In this document: positions 23,463 to 35,005 of the stretch, one piece after another
Numbering within the stretch: the first letter of the stretch is position 1
How the letters are laid out: each line of letters starts with the position of its first letter
Assembly: GCA_019055375.1 (NCBI GenBank)
Contig: JAHQIW010006940.1
Location: 1 to 64,000, forward strand
Length of the DNA stretch: 64,000 nucleotides
Source of the DNA: Parelaphostrongylus tenuis
Lineage: Eukaryota; Nematoda; Chromadorea; Rhabditida; Metastrongylidae
Direction of reading: 5' to 3'
Notes under the pieces: model-generated
What the model saw: the letters and a program-made list of their open reading frames with translations, nothing else
Told to the model about the DNA's origin: nothing
Database searches by the model: none
Program-made: the position numbers and the translations under genes

Positions 23463-23533
23463 TGCACTGGCCGGAGATCGAACCCGGGTCGTCAGCGTGG
23501 CGAGCCATTGCTCTACCACTGAACTACCGATGC
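23463..23533 (-). pseudogene. tRNA-Gly-like sequence, third unit, inverted
   Basis: On the minus strand it starts GCATCGGTAGTTCAGTGGTA and has GGGTTCGATCTCC, the best preserved A and B boxes of the three. The anticodon loop TCGCCAC has C at position 33, so it is unlikely to be a tRNA. It is part of R1 copy B and corresponds to 46-116. Confidence 0.65.
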
Positions 23534-25066
23534 ATTGCGTGGGGCCTTTGCTACAATATATATACCTCATGAGCCTGCTTCGCATTACTCGTAGGATCGT
23601 TCATTTTTAGTAATTCCAACTATTGATTACATAATATTTATCCAAGTTCTCTGTAGGTCTATCGATATCGGTGTCTTGACGTGGTCGTACTATAATGTAA
23701 TTATAACGGTTTTATTGCTCAAGTTTACAGCTTAATCTACTGCAGTGAACGAAAAGTTCTGCATGAGAAAACAATAAGATGAACAGTCTACACACATGAA
23801 TCGCTACAGATAGATCGCATGGTTTGGTCTTGGAGTACGAGTTCAGATGCAAAAGTGATCGTTGTCGTGGTCGGGCAAAAATTTTTGATGGGACCTCTTT
23901 TGTCAAACAAATATTTTCCATTAGACTATTGGTAATCGTTAAAAAGCTTCCGTATCGATGAATTCAGAAATGTGGTTTTCAGAATTTTTTTCATAGCGCT
24001 GTAGCATTCAATACTAAATGTGTATCACACGCGCCGCGCGTCATCGCGAGGATTTGTGTTGATTATTTAAAAATAATTTTTTTGTTTTATAGAGATCTTT
24101 CCAGTTTTTTGTAGTGAAATTGTTGAGGAGACACTGTTGTATCGTTATAGTGCTAAGGCTTTTCACTTTTTTTTATATATTGCCAAACAAACTCGGTACT
24201 CAGTTTTAGTGTAAACGTAAGCACAAAAAGTATATGAACGTGTAGAGGAAATCTTCAAGCATTAGAGTTACATTTACCCTGACTTTTTGTCATAGAAAGT
24301 CTAAATTCAGTAACATAGATCGCACCTCACATGTGAATTGTGCCTGTGCGGTCTATCGATGGCAGCTACCGATCCGTGGCCATCACACACCTTAGTTGAA
24401 TTATATCCCTGCTGCAGTGCAGTAAACAATTTTCATGGAAAACAAGCATAGTGTTGCAATCGCCGAAGCTTACGCTATTGAATGGTTGCTAGTATTCTAA
24501 CTAAAATGCTCTGTCGTGCGAGGTAAAAGCGCAAAAAGGCGCAGCGTCGTGTAAAACGTAACCTTATTTTAAATACTACAGCATTGCAAGGAGGCCTAAC
24601 TGAGAAGAAATTAAATTTCTGAAATTCTCCCAAATTTGCGCTTTCGAATGGTTACTGATATTCGTGTGGAAATTCTTTATGCGGCGAAAAGTTTCTCATA
24701 GAAAATCACTGTCGATGATGGATGTGATCCGCAATGTGATTGGAAGCCGAAATCGACGATGCTGTTCCAAGAACCACCAAAGAGGCTTTGGCAAAACTGA
24801 ACCTCAACAGTTCTGCAACCGTTTGTCATTTGGAGAAACTCGAAATATGAAAAGCTCGCTAGCTGGGTGCGGCATAAATTGCATGAAGAGTAGCAACATC
24901 TGCGTTAAAAAATTTACTCTTTGCCTCTATCTGAAAACAGAGACAACCCGTACGTCAATTCCACTACCATGTTTGATTGAAACTGCATTCCCTCTGACAA
25001 CCAATATGCAGTTTAGGATTGAGATGCTTCCAAGCATATTTAAAGAAGTTCGCATAAAAAATGTCA

Positions 25067-26280
25067 TGAAAACCTAAGACATGTTGGCTTGCATCTTTAA
25101 ACGTTCAAGTTAACCTCTCTTAAAACTCCTACAACACAAAGTGCTATCGCAAACCAAGCAACAAAAGCATCCTGATTCACCACCTACCTGCTCATCGCTC
25201 GCACACAAAATGCGCACTTATAAAAAACATGTTTCGAACAGCTGCTATTGTGTGCACAGGAAAAGAACACGAGGTAGAAACCTGAGCTTGGCGCGAAAAA
25301 TAGCCTTCTGTAATGGCTGCAACACGATAGGAGCTTCTCAGGTTAAATATAGAGGAAATTCGGCGCCCCTATACAGAAGGTCTAGCGAAGATGAAGTTCC
25401 ATTCATCTTGCCTTTTATTTCTAACGAAATAAGTGCAACCGTTAAATGCTGCTTAAAAAGAGCAGGTTTATATAATTCGTGGCAGTAGTCCAGATACTAC
25501 CAAAAATACTAAAACGCCAATTAGTCTGCAACCAACTGTGTGATTGTCTCTGCAAGACAAACGACTGTAAAGTTTATCCAAACGGCAGAGACGGCGACTG
25601 CATGAGGTCGGGTACAATTTAACTAATCTCTTGCAAGGCATGCGGCGATGAATATATTGGCGAAACGGGTAGACCACTCTGCAACCGCGTAAAAGAGCAC
25701 CAAGCTGGGTAACGTAACTCCGTCCCAAAAAGCCCACTAGGCACGCATAAGGAACAGAAACATAAAGGAGCAGATTTGACGCTAAGTTCACGGTCCTTGC
25801 ACGAAAATCGAAAACATCTACGCGTAAACCTTTGGAAGACTTTTGGATACATGACAAAAGCCTCGAAATGAACCGCAAAGAGGAGTTCCTCGTAATAACG
25901 CATGACCTAGCACCATACCTCAGGCTAATATTCCCGGCCTGAGCCAGGCACAGTCTCACTTTAGCACAGACTCCAAGTGGCAGGTGTTCAATAATTAATT
26001 AAAAGACCTAAAACATCTAAGCGGTGAGTGTTTTTGAAATGATGTTTTTCCTATGCGACCCAAAAAATTTATCTTTTACGTTTTCTGGTAGGGTTATGAA
26101 GGCTTTTGATTTAATAATTTGCTAATCAATTTGACCTTTCCAGTCTCTGAAGAAGGCGAACCTTGCCGAAACGTAAGCCACCACGATTGTTGTAATATTC
26201 ATACTACATTATTAACTGTATTGTTATATGCTTCGCTGCTATTCAATAAATAATACCAATAACACCTTGAAGCGGCTAAA
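25067..26280 (+). mobile_element. 5'-truncated PLE with endonuclease, nested in R1 copy B
   Basis: The plus strand carries the end of the PLE reverse transcriptase region (LPFISNEISATVKCCLKRAG at about 25,410-25,470). The endonuclease follows across two frames: CKTNDCKVYPNGRDGDCMRS, then ISCKACGDEYIGETGRPLC and NRVKEH. This GIY-YIG core (25,610-25,700) is the best preserved in the window. The C-terminal tail is at 25,730-25,930. The 3' end has a hammerhead-like motif at 26,141-26,185. The reverse transcriptase palm is absent. Imperfectly matching R1 words on both sides (AGAAG..CGCATAAAAAAT and AGAAG..GCTCAGAAAAAT) could be a target duplication. Confidence 0.85.
26141..26185 (+). ncRNA. Hammerhead-like motif, eroded
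   Basis: CTGAAGA (26,147-26,153), a GGC/GCC hairpin and GAAAC are intact, but the cleavage triplet is GTA and helix I keeps only two pairs. It is probably inactive. Confidence 0.5.
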
Positions 26281-26822
26281 CAGAAGAAGATGCTCAGAAA
26301 AATCCGCTACAAGTTCCTCAACTTTGGCAGAGGGGACAATAAATAACGCTGTCTTCATTCTTCGCGAATCTATCACATCAAGGATTTCTTTTCATTGAAA
26401 AGATGAAATCCCATAAAAGTGAAGCGTATGTGCCCAGATTTGATCGGCAGATCCAATACATTTGCACAACAACGCCTGGCCTCACCCTCCACAATTAGCT
26501 ATTGCCAGCAATGCAGAAATAAAATGAGATTGTTGATCGAAACCCTAATTTATCCACAGTACACATAAAACCACTACTAACCTAACCACCCACAATCACA
26601 TTTCAAGCATCTCAACAGATAATTCTTGAGATATTCTTGAACAGCTAAACTGCTTCCGAAACTGCCTTTGGCGATCTCTCAGTTCTTGAAAATCACTAAT
26701 TTACTTACGCGGACACTTGGGAATTTGGATGACCCGCCTTACTGGTAATTCGAGCCCCAGCATAATTCCCATTCGCTTCCCGCCATCGCAATTTTTGTCT
26801 ATGATTATGGTCTATTTCGAAA

Positions 26823-27130
26823 CAGTTTTATTGTGACGTTCTAAAAATATGTCACCCTGCTGCCGTGGATTATTAGGTAACGCTCGCTCGATCAACTCAA
26901 TGAACGACGATGCCAAAATAGCAAAGCGAATGCAATCATTTCAAAAATCCACAGCACCTGCCTGTGAAGACGTATCAAATCTTGTACATACACAACTTAT
27001 GTACTTACGTACCCATTTGATACGTACCAAATCATTTTCTCTATTCTTCAGGTATGTCACCGAACACCTCCAATCACCAGTAGCCATTCCATATGACTGC
27101 AGATCTTTTACTGTAAACTAGATCAGCTCT
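26823..27130 (+). repeat. Repeat module R2a, inverted copy at 34,650-34,985
   Basis: Shared words include TGTCACCCTGCTG, CAATGAACGACGATG and ACCAAATCATTTTCTCTATT with few changes. It begins exactly where R1 copy B stops. Confidence 0.8.
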
Positions 27131-29039
27131 AGTCACTTGATTACGCGCTCTCACTTCTGTTTCTTTCGACTTTGCACTGGTGAATTTACTACTGGTTAGT
27201 TAGCCCTAGGTAATAACTTCTCGTCTTCACTTTGATGATTTGAGCAAACAATACCAGTGAAACTTTAAAAGTCAGCGCAATGTTATAATTTTGAATGATT
27301 TTCAGTATGCCAAGCCTTCATAAATTAGCCTAGGGCATTGCGAGGTGATAGTGTGCGCCTCTTGCAACCTATTCTGAAATTGAGAATGCTACTACTCAAT
27401 CAACAAATAACGACAAGAAAGCACAAGTGTGACGCAGTTTCTTGGAAAGAACGGAAAATTGTAGAAAGTTTATTCAGTGAAAGAGTATTGCATCCTAGGA
27501 TTCTAAAGCATCTACATGACAGTGTGTGAGGAGAGTTGCAGATTTTAACACATACCTGCGGCGGACTCCACGACTGCGGCGCAATCGAGACTCTCTTTTT
27601 CTTTTCGAGCTCCTGCGGGAATATCTACGACATGATCGCCAGCCTTTCAATCATCGTCTTTGTTATCTGCTTGGACTTCTGTTACTGAGTCGGGATAGAA
27701 AAAGAAGCTTCTATAAATCTGATTGTTGAGAAGGAATAAACTGCATTTTTTACAACTACATGTGAAATTTTCGGAGCACAACTTTGGGGTAGAAGGTAAG
27801 GCAGAGAGCTCGGAAACAACCATGTGATTTCGCTTAACGCAGCAAACGAACAAAATGAACGATCTCCGTTTTTAAGTGCTACAGTGACACTCACCATACT
27901 CTAATACGAATGGATAGAAGCTTTCACAACTCTGCGAATCCACGACTTTCTTACTGGTGGAAAATGGTAGCAAAGAATAATCGTTTGTGAACTTTTTCAA
28001 TCTACACCGTATACTGCCCTAATGAACTATAGAGTTTCGTCAATGCATAGTAAAGCTCACATGATCGCGAACGGTGACTGTGCGATTGGCGTGAACGTCG
28101 CCTCAACGATCATTAATAACTACGGCAGCTTCGGCTTCATTCACTTCTTCTACTCCAGCTGCGCCTGCGACTCCTTTTCGAGCTATACCTGCACTTCGCT
28201 TGTATACTGCTAGAATCCTTATCTATCGACAAAAGAAAGAAAACGAATTAAAACATGCTAATAAATCAATTGTGGTTTTAACTAGGACTTTTCATATAAA
28301 CCGCTTTTAGCGGTGATATTATGTTACAAATACATGTCTAATATTCTTGCGTGATATGAAGAACTTTGGACGTCAGACAGGTTCGAACCCGCAATTCATC
28401 GCTTTCCTTAGCTCGTGCTAACCATTGCATTACCGGCCTTCGTTGTGCTATCACTCTTTCTTCGACACAAATCTCTGTCGCTTGATTGCTGATGGATCGT
28501 TACAATTCTGTCGCAGCAAGAGTGATGACAGTACGAATGCCGCTAGTCCAATGATTAGCCCGCCGCCCCGGAAGGGTGAAGTGCAGGTTCAAAACCGTCT
28601 TCGTTCAAGACCAGATTGGAATCCAAAAACCTCGAAATATTTCATCATTAACGTTGCTTTAGAGGATATCGTGTACTACTGAAATCGAATCCGCTTGTTC
28701 AATCACTTTACTGCTTAGGACGCGAATCGTGACGAAATAATTTGAGAGACAAAAGGCTTACAAAAATTGTTTTCAATACTGTTTGGTATATTTGAAAATC
28801 TGTTCGCTTCAGAGAAACTTACTCAAGTTTTAGCGGTTGTTTTTATCTAGTAAGAGTCACTATGAGACACGTTTGAGATTGATTTTTTTAATTGTTGGCG
28901 AAGAAGCTGATTCTTTCACAATGTAGGATAATCTAACATCAATGAATTAACTCTATCCCCTTAAGGGTTCATGAACCAACCTAAGCACTAAGGCTACCTG
29001 CCTTCACATGTCACGCTGCTCTGAGACCTGCTTAGTCTG
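27131..29039. other. 1.9 kb present here but absent from the inverted copy at 34 kb
   Basis: This lies between the R2a and R2b modules, which are adjacent at 34.64 kb. It holds the SINE-B copy at 28,295-28,440 and otherwise only short unsupported frames. Confidence 0.5.
28295..28440 (-). mobile_element. SINE family B copy
   Basis: On the minus strand it has a tRNA-like head (ATGCAATGGTTAGCACGAG, B-box GCGGGTTCGAACC) and a body. It ends with the perfect hairpin ACCGC-TAAAA-GCGGT at 28,300-28,314. Confidence 0.75.
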
Positions 29040-29445
29040 CTCCGTCCGTTCGTGACCGTCTTCTATGAAAAGGGTTTAAGGTTCGCACGTTTCTTCACTT
29101 GCGGTTTGGGACTTGATAGTGCAATTCTGAGCACAGCTGACTTTTGAATCCACTTTTTTGTCAACTTTGATTGAAGATATTCTGAATTAAACAAATTTGT
29201 ATGAAATTTTTCTGAAAGAACCGTCTTGGTGCGCTGTTGCAACGGAAGCACATTGATGATGAGGAACGTTCTTTTGAAAAGAATGTGCGAGTTGAGGAGT
29301 TTAACTAGCAGGTATGCTGGAAGATCTATATGCGCTGACGATCTCGCATCGCATGCAGAATTTGACATCCTTTTGCACAAGCATTTTGTTGGTTCACATT
29401 TTCAATCCCTCATAGCCGGATCTGAATACTGTATGATAGGGTAAA
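29040..29445 (-). repeat. Repeat module R2b, inverted copy at 34,250-34,640
   Basis: The minus strand here and the plus strand at 34 kb both keep a long open stretch with similar peptides (MSNSACDARSS, LPAYLLVKLL, LPLQQRTKTVLSEKFHTNLF, KPQVKKRANLKPF). Both copies have shifts, but the shared frame suggests descent from a coding element that I cannot name. Confidence 0.75.
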
Positions 29446-31255
29446 TTAAGTTAAAGCCTCAAACAAGTTTAGTTGGCAGTACGAAACGAAGCCAATTTCG
29501 AAAAAAAATCGATTAATCAAGAAGACTCAAGAGAGGGCAAATGAACGAGGTGTTGACCAAGTAGTGACATACTATTTTTACATAATTTTAATCTTATTCT
29601 AGCTTTTTCTTTTTAGTACCTAGAAAAGATTATCAGTATTCATATTAGGTTCCGGGTGCTCCAACCATCTTTGGAGCTTAGCGCTTTGAAGGCGACGGAT
29701 GGCGCAACGTATATGGGACCAGTTCGAAGAAAGCAAGTTGCCCGAACAATGGATACAGATGACCTCACTATTTCATATGCATTTATCCTTCACGACCTAT
29801 TATCTTTCTCTTTTGGACAGTGAATTCTGATATGAAATAGTTTCAGAAGTCTATTAAAGCGCTTTAACAGGCCTATTCATCTCTGTTGAAGACAAAGAAA
29901 GAACTACTTGAGAATGTGACAGAGCTAAGGCGCTCTACAGTTGAACACCTGCTGCTGCCTTATCCGGCATATGTTGGAAACAGTAGGTTATCTTCGGTTT
30001 TCTGCTTCTTTTCCATAATTGGATAGCTTACCGGTTACAACTGGCTTGATTTGTTTTCGCTTCTGCTCTCACTTAATGTCGCATTGGTGCCATTTTGCTG
30101 TGTTTTCAGAGTTTCCTGCTAAGTGCAGAGGACTGTACCGAAGTCACTTCCTTGACACTTGACCTACCGCCAAACTGTAAGTGAAGATCTCTTTACACCA
30201 GTGAACCGAGGTCCAGCTGATAAACTATGGAGATATTGAGAAAGCAGCTCATAGTGCTCTATGGATGAAAGTCCGGATAGGTTGGTTCGTTTGTTTTTAC
30301 AAAGATGGTAAAAATCTCATAAACAAATCACACTGTAATGTAGACGGCTTTGATTTTCAAAGTTCGTGAAACATACATTTCTTACAACTAGATGATTTTT
30401 TAAAATTTTTTACTGTATTCCGGAAGTAATTTGATCATATGAATACATACCAAGCCTTTTGAGTAGGATACAAAACATTTGGCGTCAAGCGGAGTTGAAC
30501 CAGCGTTCACCCATACCGAGAGGGAGGGGCGAACTACCACTACATCACCGTTTTGCATACCACTCATTACTCTTGAATATAAAATCTGGAAAGTCGGACA
30601 CCTCCTTTTAGCACTTCATTATGTATTATGGCGTTAATATCACTTTGACTGAAGTTTCGTTTATATCGTCGTCAAAGACCGTCTTCTACATCGATGGCAG
30701 AGGTATCACGCTTGCGTTTTCAGTTGAAACTGTTCTTTTTCAATCGATCTCCTTTACTGAATCACCATCAGCTTTTGACAGAATTTATTGATGGCTGTGT
30801 TGTCAAGCTCCACTATTCTTGTCAGTCCTTCACCTATTTCGACCATAATTGTCGCTCTTCCAAATTGGCGTCTCTTCAAGGCTGTGTTCATGACTAATTT
30901 CGTGATTTCGTTTTCTTTAACGTGTAAAAATCTTCACAAAGTCCTATACCGATAATCCTTTGTTGAAGAGATAGCTATAGTTGTTTGACTTCATGAGTTC
31001 TTATCAAATTTGATGCGAAGCCAAAAGACATTTCACTTCATATTCTTAGACGCATGAGTGAACGAAAGGTCTAATGTCAATGTTAAAATTTGATTGCAGT
31101 CTCCTCACTGTCACACATTTCAGCTTCTCTTTTACCTTTTGTTAGAAAGATAGCCATAGATTCGATTCGTAGATAGCTATTTGTTCGACTCGAAATAGGA
31201 GATTCCCTGAACGGTGAACTTTTCCTTAACGACGTTTCGACCCCTTCCATCTTCG
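29446..31255. other. No recognisable gene apart from one SINE-B copy
   Basis: The interval has short frames without motifs. The SINE-B head at 30,476-30,560 is listed separately. Confidence 0.35.
30476..30560 (-). mobile_element. SINE family B head
   Basis: The minus strand reads ACGGTGATGTAGTGGTAG and GCTGGTTCAACTCCGC, the A and B boxes of the tRNA-like head, followed by TTGACGCCAAATG as in the copy at 46.5 kb. The tail hairpin was not found. Confidence 0.6.
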
Positions 31256-31256
31256 T

Positions 31257-31530
31257 GTGGAGCGCATGTGGCACGGTTGTTAGAGGTGCTCTGTGTCGCA
31301 CTGAAAGTTGATGGTTCGATCTCGCGCTGACAGCTCACCAAGCCATCCATACCTCCAGAATCTTTGAATTGATACCAGACTGGTTTCAGACTTGTCTGAA
31401 AGGACAAGCAGCACTGACTCAGTACATCGGCAAGCCACCGCGAGTCTAAACGAAGCTATAAACTGAAGACTAATGCATGGCGTATCCATAAGAGATTGAT
31501 CAACGCCGAGAGTTCTGTCCTTTAACTATG
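31257..31530 (+). mobile_element. SINE family A copy
   Basis: Head GAGCGCATGTGGC, B-box GATGGTTCGATCTCGCG, body GATACCAGACTGG, end GATTGATCAACGCCGAGAG. About 25 bases after the GCCACCGCGAGTC block are missing relative to the copy at 12.65 kb. Confidence 0.85.
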
Positions 31531-31559
31531 TATGTCTCAAGACTGACTATTCATTAACT

Positions 31560-33250
31560 TCGGAACTTTATAATGCATCTCATTTGAACAGCTGACGTTT
31601 GAGCGGTTTTGCTTTCTTTGAACTTGAAGAGTTAAGGTTGACCACCAATGACATTAGTAAACACCTCTATTATTTCATTTGAATAGATCACAAACACTAG
31701 ATTTTACTAGAATTTACGAAATACCTTCGGTATCACTAATTTTTATAGGTCCTCCAGTGCGTTTTTTAAGCAAAGAAGAATTATGCAGAGATCACGCAAA
31801 CGTCAATGCACCTCTCACATAAAAAAACCATCATATATACAGTCACATATTAGGCGTGATTACGAGAGTCTGCCATGCTGTTTATATATGAATCAATGAT
31901 GTTTATTGAGATCGCTCCCAAAATCTTACGCTGATGCTACATGTTTCTGTGAGAGAATGATGACTTCCATCTCAAAATCCACTGTTAGGTGTATGTGTCG
32001 TTTGTGACCGTTGCGGGGTACTTGATCTAGCTTTAAGCTTGTCGTCTACTTGTTCTTCTGTGTGGGCACGGAGTGGTCTATCCACTTCTCCAATGTATTC
32101 ATCACCTCACAGTTTACAGAAATCTAGGTATGCTGCATTATGCTTATGCAATCACCATCTCTACCGCTGGAGGGCATAATATGAACTAACGCGTTGTACG
32201 TAAACTGTCCTATAAGCGGTTACGAACTAGTTCGGGTCTTGGATTATTCAATGGCATTTTAATGAAATTACCGATTTCTTTAGGCCTACTCTTCCCAAAA
32301 CAACGTTTTATGGCTTTACTTATCTCGTTCAAAGAAGTGGGAGCATAAATAAAACCTCACTTTTGTTGGAAATATTGTTTGTGGGAGCTGCATTTTCTCT
32401 AAACTTATACCGAAGAGTACGAAGTTATCTAATTTTGAGGATTGTACTCACTGCCCTCTACCAGCCTGCACATGAGAGGCTGTTCGGAACACGTTTTACA
32501 CAAGCTCGTTTTTTTGCATGTGAGGAGTGAGAGGGTAGATAATTAATCAGGATTATTTTTCTTCTTGGCTTTCTGCACCACTTTATAATGTGACCGTTAT
32601 GGGATAGATCAGTTTGCATCTAAAAAAAAGTCAGTTATTCTTTGGTATTTTGCAGGTGAATTTTATGTGCTTTCACTGTTCAATCAGCGTCTTAGAACAT
32701 CTGTCCATCTCTCGAGTGGCTTCGATAACCTAATAACCATCTATCTATCTACAATAGAGTAATGGCTGGGGATCAATTACCAGAGCTTTTACTTAGGACA
32801 TAGAGGCATTAGATAGACTAGCTGCTAATCGCTGCCCCATTGCCAACCCTCTTATTCACGCCTGAAGAGAGTAGTTTAGGCACTATTTTAAAAGGACCGT
32901 GAGCTGCTGTATTGGCGAGTTACACATTTTTACCACTTTCTAAATATGACATATTAATTAACATAAAACACCTTTTGCTGCATATGAAAAAAGAGTATAG
33001 CTTTTAGCGCCGATCATTCTCGACGTGACCAACAAATTTGTGGAACCATTTTCTGCCGGCGTAGTGAAGGACTACATGATTTTGAAGTCAGAATGCAAAA
33101 TATACAACTAGAGAGCAATTACAGCATGGAACAAATCCATGGCCTAGATTTAATAAGGTTGCTTGCTTGGAACAAGATAAATCACACTGTGTGGTGAAGG
33201 TTCAGTGGTTTTGCTGTTGTGATCCGCTGCCGATTTGTGTCTCGCAACGG
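31560..33250 (-). mobile_element. PLE, 3' half with hammerhead remnant
   Basis: On the minus strand, reading from high coordinates, a reverse transcriptase piece near 32,640-32,720 (RCSKTLIEQ, KHIKFTCKI) is followed by the thumb/linker. The endonuclease is at 31,980-32,120 (GDEYIGEVDRPL, then RAHTEEQ, close to the GIY-YIG core). The end at 31,580-31,630 keeps CAAACGTCAGCTG of the hammerhead-like terminus, but GAAAC has changed to CAAAC. Stops and shifts are frequent. Confidence 0.75.
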
Positions 33251-33399
33251 ACAAGAGAGAAGAGTTTAAATCCTTCATATGGATTATACCAAAACAACTT
33301 ATAATATACATGCATTACTAAAATGATAATATAATAATAATATATATATGATCACGACATATCGTTATGCGAACATATGCGTAAGTTAATATGGGTGAC

Positions 33400-33655
33400 C
33401 GACTGATGAGGAGTATCGAGGACAGTGTTATGGCAAGTGGTGTTATTGTAGCTGACGGTGATGATGTTATCATAAGTGATGATGTTATCAAGTGATCATG
33501 TTATTGCATATGACATTGTTATTGCTTTTTGACATTGTTATGACAAGTGACAATGTTATTGTAATTGAAGATGTTATCGTAAGTGATCATGTTATTGCAT
33601 TTGACATTGTTGTGACAAGTGACAATGTTATTGTAATTGACGATGTTTTGTAATT
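33400..33655. repeat. Degenerate GTTATTG/GACATTG tandem repeat
   Basis: Words of the type GATGTTATC, GACATTGTTATGACAAGTGA and GACAATGTTATTGTAATTGA alternate. A higher-order unit starting GATCATGTTATTGCATWTGA occurs twice, at about 33,496 and 33,586. Confidence 0.75.
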
Positions 33656-34009
33656 GTCGAAGCATGACTAAGCGGCGGAGCCCATTTGGGAATACTATGT
33701 TCGCCCCAATTAGAACACCGACGGCGGGATCCAGTGGGTGAGTATATAGTGTTAGCAGTGGGGTCGCTAGTGATTAGATATGGGCAGAATCCCTAAACCG
33801 CGGTGATGGGCCGAGCATAGCCAAAGTGAGTTTGCTCCGCCACGGAAGTACTATGTTCCGCTCACAAATCTATAGAATTCATCTGAGTTGTATGAATGCT
33901 ACCTTATGAAAGTAATTAGTTACAAGACAACGAGGTTGTGTAGAGAGAGCAATAATGGATCGACAATGTACTGAGGTGAGGTGGTCCGGGTGATGTCAGA
34001 CGACCGTAC

Positions 34010-34215
34010 GGATGATGACCCGCGATCGAACTGACTGTTGAGGTTGGTGGCAGCCAGGTGCCGCCCTCGTCACTTGGACCATTTCTGTCTAAGGTCCTCG
34101 AACCTCTGCGATACCACTTGCTCTCTAAGTTCGTAGACCATTTGCGCTGCCTAAATTATCATGTAATTCCCGAAAAGATAGCAAAACTCCGTTGGGAGGT
34201 TTGCTATACACTGTT
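34010..34215 (-). repeat. Module R3, inverted copy
   Basis: This is the reverse complement of 23,070-23,260 with small changes. It is followed within 40 bases by module R2b. Confidence 0.7.
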
Positions 34216-34249
34216 TGCCTTTTAGTTTTGATTTCTTTTCGTCCCATAC

Positions 34250-34985
34250 AGTATTCAGAAGTGGCTATGCGGGATTAAAAATGTGAACCAACAAAATGCT
34301 TGTGAAAAACGATGTCGAATTCTGCATGCGATGCGAAATCGTCAATGCAAATAGATCTTCCAGCATACCTGCTAGCTAAACTCCTTGACCCGCACATTCT
34401 TTTCAAGAGCAACGTTCCTCACCATCAAAGTGCTTTCGTTGCAACAGCGCACCAAGACGGTTTCTTCAGAAAAACTTTATACAAATTTGTTTAATTCAGA
34501 ATGTTTTCAATCAATGTTGACAAAAAAGTGGTTTCAAAAGTCAGCTGTACTCACAACTGCAGTATCATGTCCCAAACCGCAAGTGAAGAAACGAGCGAAT
34601 CTCAAACCCTTTCCATAGAAGACGGTCACGAAAGGACGGAACAGCGTAATTGAGTGGGTAGAGCTGATCAAGTTTACAGTAAAAGGTCTGAAGTTATGTC
34701 AAATGGTTACTGATGATTAGAGGTGTTCGGTGACATACATGAAGAGTTTCTGAAATAGAGAAAATGATTTGATACGTATCAGATGGGTACGTAAGAACAT
34801 AAGTTTATGTATGAACAAGATTTGATCCGTCTTCACAGGCGGGTGTTGTGGATTCTTGAAATGGTTGCATTCGCTCTGCTATCTTGTCATCGTCGTTCAT
34901 TGAGTTGATCGTGCGAGCGTTACCTAAAAATCCACTACAGCAGGGTGACACATTTTTAGGACGTCACAGTAAAACTATTGTCGAT
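34250..34985 (-). repeat. Modules R2b and R2a joined, inverted relative to 26.8-29.4 kb
   Basis: 34,250-34,640 matches 29,040-29,445 and 34,650-34,985 matches 26,823-27,130, both in reverse complement and in the order expected of one inverted block lacking the intervening 1.9 kb. Confidence 0.8.
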
Positions 34986-35005
34986 TCTTTCTTGTTATAC
35001 CTTTA

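Larger units (their letters stand above)
23446..26821 (-). repeat. Block R1, copy B, split by a PLE
   Basis: 23,446-25,066 and 26,280-26,821 together match 31-2,152. Similarity stops at 26,821 inside the last RTE codons, whereas copy A continues into the full RTE relic. This is what a 5'-truncated RTE insertion would look like. Confidence 0.8.

Noticed and set aside
23051..23610. Several open frames of 75-117 codons on both strands
   Set aside because: They run through tRNA-Gly-like units and module R3, and the same peptides appear on both strands of tRNA arms.
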